From positions 1 to 11,063 of the forward strand of contig JASHWB010000060.1 of assembly GCA_030044295.1 (NCBI GenBank): a stretch of DNA of 11,063 bases. Reading direction: 5' to 3'. Position 1 is the first letter of the stretch. Each line of letters starts with the position of its first letter. Made by a program: the position numbers and the translations under genes. Shown here one piece after another: positions 6,399 through 11,063 of the stretch. This DNA is from Candidatus Acidiferrales bacterium. Its GTDB lineage: Bacteria > Acidobacteriota > Terriglobia > Acidiferrales > UBA7541. The notes below the pieces were generated by a model that had not been told where the DNA came from, made no database searches, and saw only the letters and a list, made by a program, of their open reading frames with translations.

Positions 6399-8861
6399 CT
6401 ATTCATACCGCAACGAAATAATGGGGTCCACCCGCATTGCTTTCCGCGATGGCACCACGCACGCCGCGAGCCCAACCACCAAAATTACAATCGCCACCGT
6501 CGCAAACGTCCATGGGTCGGTCGCCGAAACGCCCCAAACCAAGCTCGCCATAAAGCGCGTTAGGGCGGCGCTCACGAATAACCCAATCACGATTCCGGCG
6601 ACGATCAGCCGCGCGCCCTTGCGCAACACCATACGCGCAATATCGCCCGGCTGTGCGCCCAGTGCCATGCGGACGCCTATTTCCCGTGTTTGCAGCGACA
6701 CGGTGTACGCCATAACGCTGAACACGCCCACGATCACCAGCGCTAGCCCGATGCCAGCAAAAATGGACATCGCGGCAAGGTAGAATTCCGGCTCGGCGTA
6801 GCCATATCGATGCAAGTCGCCGGTGACGGTGCCCGAGTCGTCGTCGAACGCGATGTTCGGATCGACCGCCCAGACTTCCCGCCGCACGCTGGTCCACAAT
6901 GACATGGGTGCCACGGCCGTCCGCAGCAAGATGGCGCGGCCCTCTCCCGCTCCCGTTACGGTGTACGGCATGAATCCCTGCGGCGCGGCCTTCTGTCGCA
7001 AGCCCTGGTTGAGAATATCCGCCACCACGCCTACGATCCGGAAGTACGTGTCCTCCGGCTGATTGTTCGCGGTGTCGACGGTTTTGAATCCAATCGATTC
7101 GCCGATCGGATTTTCGCCCTTGAAGTAGGTGCGTGCCATAGTTTCATTGATCACCACCACACGCTGCGCTTCGCTGACGTCATCTGCCGAAAGCAGCCGC
7201 CCGCTCAGCAGGTTCAGACCGAGCGTCTTGAAGTAGTCCTGATCGCACAGATCGAACTCTGCCTGCCAGACGTCCTCGTGCGTCTTGCCAGGAACGATCA
7301 CTGGCCCGCCGCCAAATCCAAATGGCGGTAGCCCGATCGTCACCGTCGCCGACTTCACGCCCGGCAGCGTCCGCACGCGCGTCAGCACCTGCTGGATCAA
7401 TAGGCGCTGCTGGGTGGCGGTCGTGTAGCGCCCCGCCGGGAAGATCATGTCCGCAAAGAGAACGTTCGTTGGATTGAAACCGAGATCGACGTGCTGCAAT
7501 GACAGCAGGCTTCGAATCATCAGTCCCGCACCCGCCAGCAGCAGTACCGAAAGCGCCACTTCGCCGATCACCAGCGCCGATCGCAGCCGCCCGTGCTGCG
7601 AGCCGGCGCTCATGCCGCGGCCAGTACCACTCAAGTGGGCTTGCAGAGCACCGCGGACAGCGTGAATCGCAGGGGCCAGCCCACACAGCAGCGTGGTCAG
7701 AACCGCAACTCCCACAGCGAAAAGCAGTACCCAGACATTCAGCTCGATGGATACGGAGGGTGCAAAATCCACTGGAATTTTCGCCGCCACTTCCATCGTG
7801 CCAAAATATGCGAAGCCGCACCCCACGGCGCACGCCGCGAGCGACAAAATGAAACTCTCCATCAGCAGTTGACGAATCAGCCTCCAGCGGCTCGCGCCCA
7901 GCGCCGTGCGAATGGCGATCTCTTTTTCCCGCGCCGTGGCCCGGGCCAGCAGCAGGTTGGCGATATTGCTGCACGCGATCAGCAGCAGCATGAGCACTGC
8001 GGCCATCAGAGCGTAAAGCATCCCTCTGAAATTGTTGGTCGTGTAATCCGCCACGGTGAGTACCTTGACGGTGAACTGCTTCGGGAAATCAGTCGGGTAG
8101 GTCTGTGCCAGACGGTGCATCACCACGCTCACCGCGGAGTTGGCTTGCTTCAAGCTGACTCCGCGCCGCAAATGCTCGCTGGTCGTGAAGTACGCCGAGA
8201 AATTGCTCCCTGCGCCAGCTTTGATGTCCGCGTGTGTGACCGACGTCGGTATCCACGCGTCGCAGCCGTTCAGCACGTACCGCGGCGGCATAATTTCCAC
8301 CAGCGTGCGCGGCGTTCCGTTCAGGGTCATCGCCGAACCGAGAATTTTGGGGTCGCGGTGGAACTGCTTGGCCCAGAGCTCGTCGGTCATTGCGAAGACC
8401 GGCGGAGCACCCGGCGCCGCGTCTGCCAGACCAATGGCTCGCCCCAATTCCGGAGGTATGCCCAGTGCATCGAAGATGTTCCCGGTCACCCAGCAGCCGT
8501 TGAAAAGGTCCGTGCCGCCTTCCTTGTTGACGTATTGCAGATAGAGGTTGTGGAATGCGAACGTGTCGGCAAACACGTCCGTAGTCTGGTCGCGGAAGTC
8601 GGCGTATTCCGGAGCCGTCAAGCTCAAGCGAAGTTGACCGGCGGGCCGAGTCACGTCGTGAAGTTGGAACGTGACCATGCGCTCGGAGTTTGGATAAGGA
8701 AAGGGCGAAATCAACACAGCATAGAAAACGCTGAAGATCACTGTGGTCGCGCCGATCCCGAGTGCCAGAGCGATGATGGCTACGGCCGCGACACGACGGT
8801 CCTTCCAGAGCGTGCGCAGCCCGTACCGCAGGTCGCGCCAGATCCAATCGAGTGCGTGCAT
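6399..8861 (-). CDS. ADOP-family duplicated MacB/FtsX-type permease, no adjacent ATPase
   Basis: This 820-residue inner-membrane protein has the duplicated layout of the acidobacterial orphan permeases. It opens with the conserved WRDLRYGLRTL segment. A first membrane segment (about 23-50) leads to a MacB-like periplasmic domain to about residue 275. The first FtsX domain follows (about 281-400) with ACSNIANLLLARATAREKEI and the IRTALGASRWRLIRQLL coupling helix. A membrane segment at about 430-450 begins the second half, with another periplasmic domain and a second FtsX domain (TREIGVRMALGAQPGDI) ending RVDPIISLRYE. The full length is intact. No ABC ATPase is nearby, as expected for these orphans, so transport or mechanotransmission roles remain unproven. 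AAAGGGG five bases before the ATG at 8861 favours it over a GTG at 8867. It lies 146 bases downstream of the FecR-like gene on the same strand. Confidence 0.93.
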   Translation of the reverse strand: MHALDWIWRDLRYGLRTLWKDRRVAAVAIIALALGIGATTVIFSVFYAVLISPFPYPNSERMVTFQLHDVTRPAGQLRLSLTAPEYADFRDQTTDVFADTFAFHNLYLQYVNKEGGTDLFNGCWVTGNIFDALGIPPELGRAIGLADAAPGAPPVFAMTDELWAKQFHRDPKILGSAMTLNGTPRTLVEIMPPRYVLNGCDAWIPTSVTHADIKAGAGSNFSAYFTTSEHLRRGVSLKQANSAVSVVMHRLAQTYPTDFPKQFTVKVLTVADYTTNNFRGMLYALMAAVLMLLLIACSNIANLLLARATAREKEIAIRTALGASRWRLIRQLLMESFILSLAACAVGCGFAYFGTMEVAAKIPVDFAPSVSIELNVWVLLFAVGVAVLTTLLCGLAPAIHAVRGALQAHLSGTGRGMSAGSQHGRLRSALVIGEVALSVLLLAGAGLMIRSLLSLQHVDLGFNPTNVLFADMIFPAGRYTTATQQRLLIQQVLTRVRTLPGVKSATVTIGLPPFGFGGGPVIVPGKTHEDVWQAEFDLCDQDYFKTLGLNLLSGRLLSADDVSEAQRVVVINETMARTYFKGENPIGESIGFKTVDTANNQPEDTYFRIVGVVADILNQGLRQKAAPQGFMPYTVTGAGEGRAILLRTAVAPMSLWTSVRREVWAVDPNIAFDDDSGTVTGDLHRYGYAEPEFYLAAMSIFAGIGLALVIVGVFSVMAYTVSLQTREIGVRMALGAQPGDIARMVLRKGARLIVAGIVIGLFVSAALTRFMASLVWGVSATDPWTFATVAIVILVVGLAACVVPSRKAMRVDPIISLRYE

Positions 8862-8996
8862 TCGCACCCCTTTGGGCGAGCAGCGAGCGCTGAAAGTCTA
8901 TGCCGTTGTGCAGCCCGATGCCACAGCTAAGGGCAATCGCTCGCGACGGCAGGCAAATCTTGTTTGAAATTCGTGAGGGAGATGCGGGTAATGCGC

Positions 8997-9009
8997 GACG
9001 CGCCGCGTC
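8997..9009 (-). other. Compact hairpin at the FecR-like stop codon
   Basis: GACGC (8997-9001) and GCGTC (9005-9009) form a five-pair stem with a three-base loop overlapping the stop codon of the minus-strand FecR-like gene. No T-run follows in the gene's direction, so readthrough to the permease gene is plausible. Confidence 0.25.
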
Positions 9010-9709
9010 ACTTGTGTCCGCAATCGATCTTCGAGCAGCTTTCGGTGAACTCGCGATAGAGCAAATACGTCACTAACGCGCTGCCGCCTAGAATGATGGC
9101 CGCCGCAATGATGCGATGCCACCGAATATGCCGCGGTCCGCCAACTCCTTGCACCGGTGGCCCGTTATCCGGACCTGCGGCTGGCTCGAAACTCGCTTCG
9201 TACGTTTCTCCAGCGGCTATATTTTTCGTCACACCATCGACACCGGCCACGAGCAAGTTGCCCTCGACCGCGCTCACCTGAATCGTGGTGGGATTTACCA
9301 CCGCCACTTGGCCGAATGTTCGGCTGTGGCCGTCTCCCCGGACTACGCCCAGAGGCGTTTCGATTTCGATCTGGCCCGGTGCCGAGGAAAAGTCGATTGT
9401 CCCGCGATCCATCTTCGCGCGGACGGCTGTCCCGTCAGGTTCCATGGTCGCTTCGGTCGAGGACATTAAGTACATTTGGCTCGACCCCACGGCTAATCGC
9501 ACTGAGCCCCCGGGCTGTGTCGTCAAAGTATCGCCTGGATAGATGTCGACTCCTCGCTCGGCTGCCGCGCCACTCAGGAAAGCATTCTGCGTTTCCGCGA
9601 TCATTCCGACTGCGGGAGCGCCCGCGGCCATCGTCGGGAGATTGAGAAGGCTGGCGGCGAGAAATCCGATCAGGCAGGAACGAGCGCTGGCGATAACTGT
9701 GGAACGCAC
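9008..9709 (-). CDS. FecR-like domain protein, exported, with C-terminal membrane segment
   Basis: This 233-residue protein starts with a signal-like segment (about 10-32: SCLIGFLAASLLNLPTMAAGA). Residues about 33-165 are a beta-helical FecR-like region: a GDTLTTQPGGSVRLAVGSSQ core, then IDFSSAPGQIEIETPLGVVRG and ISVSAVEGNLLVAG-like repeats (the actual text is IQVSAVEGNLLVAG). A Pro/Gly-rich linker leads to a second hydrophobic helix at about 200-218 (IIAAAIILGGSALVTYLLY) and a short tail with Cys225 and Cys230. True FecR relays iron-siderophore signals to a sigma factor, but no FecI or TonB receptor gene is present, so this is only a domain-level match. The GTG at 9709 is chosen because GGAGG (9715-9719) lies five bases upstream; an in-frame TTG at 9736 falls in the promoter -10 box. 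It may share an mRNA with the downstream permease. Confidence 0.78.
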   Translation of the reverse strand: MRSTVIASARSCLIGFLAASLLNLPTMAAGAPAVGMIAETQNAFLSGAAAERGVDIYPGDTLTTQPGGSVRLAVGSSQMYLMSSTEATMEPDGTAVRAKMDRGTIDFSSAPGQIEIETPLGVVRGDGHSRTFGQVAVVNPTTIQVSAVEGNLLVAGVDGVTKNIAAGETYEASFEPAAGPDNGPPVQGVGGPRHIRWHRIIAAAIILGGSALVTYLLYREFTESCSKIDCGHK

Positions 9710-9735
9710 CGTTGCCTCCAGGCGACTACTTCGCA

Positions 9736-9764
9736 AATGTACGCGGCCACCGGAGCGGTGTCAA
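9736..9764 (-). promoter_or_regulatory. Sigma-70-like promoter of the FecR-like gene
   Basis: Read on the minus strand, TTGACA (9764-9759) and TACATT (9741-9736) are separated by exactly 17 bases: a perfect -35 and a four-of-six -10. Transcription would begin near 9729, and GGAGG with GTG follows at 9719 and 9709. The spacer contains a perfect inverted repeat CACCG-GAG-CGGTG (9748-9760) that could bind a regulator. Confidence 0.65.
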
Positions 9765-9798
9765 TAGAGGAGAGATGATCTAACTTTGCGGCCAGCAG

Positions 9799-9827
9799 TT
9801 GAGACGGCGGAATCCGTCTGTTAAGCT
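9799..9827 (+). promoter_or_regulatory. Candidate tRNA-Ser promoter with overlapping inverted repeat
   Basis: TTGAGA (9799-9804) and TAAGCT (9822-9827) are 17 bases apart. The tRNA begins 15 bases after the -10 box. AGACGG (9802-9807) and CCGTCT (9814-9819) form a six-pair inverted repeat across the -35 and spacer. Confidence 0.4.
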
Positions 9828-9841
9828 ACGAAAATCGCCGC

Positions 9842-9931
<90 letters not shown>

Positions 9932-10042
9932 TTTTGCTGAAATCCCAATAAAAACGCAGGTAGAACCGAATTGATGCCAATTCGTGATGCCAATTCCTTC
10001 CGAACGCCGCAAAACGCGGTATTAGGCGGAAAGGGGAATCAC
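9932..10042 (+). repeat. Short tandem and inverted repeat downstream of tRNA-Ser
   Basis: TGATGCCAATTC occurs twice in tandem with a 13-base period (9972-9983 and 9985-9996). The first copy overlaps a perfect inverted repeat GAATTG-ATGC-CAATTC (9968-9983). No copy of the tRNA 3' end is seen downstream in the window, so this is not an evident attachment duplication. The rest of the stretch shows no gene. Confidence 0.45.
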
Positions 10043-10186
10043 ATGGCAAAGCAGGCAAGCTTGTCCGAAAAATGGAGATCAGCGAAGCTCGCAGTGCAAC
10101 CAACAAATAGCCGCGTAGCGCTTGTAACCAAGCGAAGAAAAGCATCGGGGCGAGGTCGCTGGAGGAGTATCGTTGCCGATGACTGA
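10043..10186 (+). CDS. Possible small basic protein (47 aa), unknown function
   Basis: An ATG at 10043 with AAGGGG (10031-10036) six bases upstream opens a 47-residue frame starting MAKQASLSEKWRSAKL. It is rich in Arg and Lys (TKRRKASGRGRWR), with no recognised domain. Its stop overlaps the ATG of a second small frame by eight bases. The good ribosome site is the main support; size and lack of similarity leave it doubtful. Confidence 0.35.
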   Translation: MAKQASLSEKWRSAKLAVQPTNSRVALVTKRRKASGRGRWRSIVADD

Positions 10187-10271
10187 AAACGGCCCGCTCT
10201 CATCTAATAATAATGGCACGTGCCAGTGCTTCAAGAGAATGTCTGGCCCTATGGAAACACGAGACGCATGA
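10179..10271 (+). CDS. Possible 30-aa leader peptide overlapping the DedA-rhodanese start
   Basis: ATG at 10179 opens a 30-codon frame (begins MTENGPLSSNNNGT) ending at the TGA at 10269-10271. That TGA overlaps the ATG of the DedA-rhodanese gene as ATGA. GGAGGAG (10161-10167) lies 11 bases upstream, rather far for a Shine-Dalgarno. It might couple translation into the membrane-protein gene, which has no good ribosome site of its own, or be a chance frame. Confidence 0.25.
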   Translation: MTENGPLSSNNNGTCQCFKRMSGPMETRDA

Positions 10272-11063
10272 GCGGCATATTCGAATTTCTAGTTCGATAT
10301 GGCTACGTGCTGCTCTTCGGCTGGGTGCTCGCAGAGCAACTGGGCCTGCCGTTGCCCTCCGCTCCGCTGCTCTTGGCAGCTGGCGCTCTGGCGGGAACTA
10401 GTCGCATGAATCTGGTCTTGGCTTTGGCGCTGCCGATTGTCGCGGTGGCAACGTCAGACGCCCTTTGGTACAACCTTGGCCGGCACCGCGGTATGAAGCT
10501 TCTGCGGTGGCTTTGCCGCGTGTCGCTTGAGCCCGATTCCTGTGTGCGCAAGACACAGGGCCATTTCGAGCGCAGGGGTGAGTGGGCGCTTGTAGTGGCA
10601 AAGTTCATTCCTGGACTCAACACGATGGCACCTCCGTTGGCGGGTGCTAGTCGAATGCCGTGGACGCGGTTCGCCTTCTTCGATGGATTGGGAACGCTAC
10701 TTTGGGTGAGTGTCTACATTGGCCTTGGGTACATTTTCAGCGGACAGATTGAACGGGTAGCGTCTCAGGTGGTCTTTCTTGGGCGAGGCCTCTTCGTTCT
10801 TGTGGTGGTGGCTCTAGCGCTGTATATCGGGTGGAAATATTTCAATCGGCGTCGTTTCCTTCGCAGCCTGCGCATTGCCCGAATCACTCCAAATGAATTG
10901 CGTCAGCGAATGGACCGCGGCGAAAACGTCGTCGTGGTCGACCTGCGGCACTCCATGGAGTTTGAGTCCGAGCCGGAGACCATTCCTGGAGCCGTACACA
11001 TGGACGCTGCGGAGCTGGAAGAAGCTATTGACGTAATTCCACGCGACCGGGAAATTGTGCTTT
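10268..11063 (+). CDS. DedA-family membrane protein fused to a rhodanese domain, C-terminus off the edge
   Basis: The frame is open from the ATG at 10268 to the right edge (265 codons), so the gene is incomplete. Residues 1 to about 200 are a DedA/SNARE-associated integral membrane protein: LPLPSAPLLLAAGALAG, then SDALWYNLGRHRG, and the signature KFIPGLNTMAPPLAG followed by SRMPWTRFAFFDGLGTLLW. A further hydrophobic helix lies at about 180-195. After a short basic stretch (NRRRFLRSLRI) a rhodanese domain begins at about residue 205, with VVVVDLRHSMEFE and IPGAVHM. The window stops at REIVL, just before the expected active-site Cys loop, so catalysis cannot be judged. DedA proteins support membrane homeostasis and lipid flipping; rhodanese domains handle sulfane sulfur. 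The fusion would place the latter on the membrane, probably facing the cytoplasm. Start choice is moderate because no Shine-Dalgarno is seen. Confidence 0.9.
   Translation, partial: MSGIFEFLVRYGYVLLFGWVLAEQLGLPLPSAPLLLAAGALAGTSRMNLVLALALPIVAVATSDALWYNLGRHRGMKLLRWLCRVSLEPDSCVRKTQGHFERRGEWALVVAKFIPGLNTMAPPLAGASRMPWTRFAFFDGLGTLLWVSVYIGLGYIFSGQIERVASQVVFLGRGLFVLVVVALALYIGWKYFNRRRFLRSLRIARITPNELRQRMDRGENVVVVDLRHSMEFESEPETIPGAVHMDAAELEEAIDVIPRDREIVL

Noticed and set aside
7180..7974. Minus-strand 264-aa frame in the permease region
   Set aside because: Same strand but a different frame from the permease, whose frame is continuous with conserved FtsX motifs; no sign of a frameshift.
7593..8930. Plus-strand 445-aa frame
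   Set aside because: It lies antisense to the permease gene, is rich in Arg/His/Gln with no domain pattern, and reflects high GC codon positions of the real gene.
9008..9736. TTG at 9736 as start of the FecR-like gene
   Set aside because: That codon lies inside the -10 box of the promoter. GGAGG five bases before the GTG at 9709 explains the start better.
10814..10999. Minus-strand 61-aa frame
   Set aside because: Antisense to the DedA-rhodanese gene, where the rhodanese motifs are read on the plus strand.

Overview
The window is GC-rich bacterial DNA that most resembles Acidobacteriota. The strongest pointer is an 820-residue duplicated MacB/FtsX-type permease with no ATPase gene beside it, the architecture called ADOP (acidobacterial duplicated orphan permease). 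A secreted protein with a carboxypeptidase-regulatory-like domain and a degenerate stand-alone receiver protein fit the same phylum. The phylum call is inference from gene content, not a database match.

Layout. Positions 1-488 hold the C-terminal part of a short-chain dehydrogenase/reductase (SDR). Positions 659-2742 hold a Rieske non-haem iron oxygenase alpha subunit and a cupin protein, overlapping by ATGA. With the SDR they look like a small oxidative catabolic or tailoring cluster with no ferredoxin or reductase in view. Positions 2784-4128 hold a Nudix hydrolase and a class I SAM-dependent methyltransferase. Positions 4216-5217 encode an exported beta-rich protein behind a good sigma-70-like promoter that leaves almost no 5' leader. 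Positions 5218-5579 are non-coding and contain two strong hairpins. Positions 5580-5960 encode a receiver-like protein that has lost the phosphorylation residues, and 6121-6378 encode a short secreted or membrane-anchored protein of unknown function.

The strand then switches. On the minus strand a FecR-like exported protein (9709 to 9008), with its own clear promoter, lies upstream of the ADOP permease (8861 to 6399). Back on the plus strand are tRNA-Ser(CGA) with an encoded CCA end (9842-9931), a short repeat-bearing stretch with two possible tiny ORFs, and a DedA-family membrane protein fused to a rhodanese domain that runs off the right edge (10268-11063+).

No transposase, integrase, CRISPR array, toxin-antitoxin pair or recognisable defence system is visible. 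The best candidates for something under-described are the Rieske-cupin pair, the phosphorylation-dead receiver with its hairpin-rich upstream region, the FecR-like/orphan permease pair, and the chain of tiny overlapping ORFs leading into the DedA-rhodanese gene.
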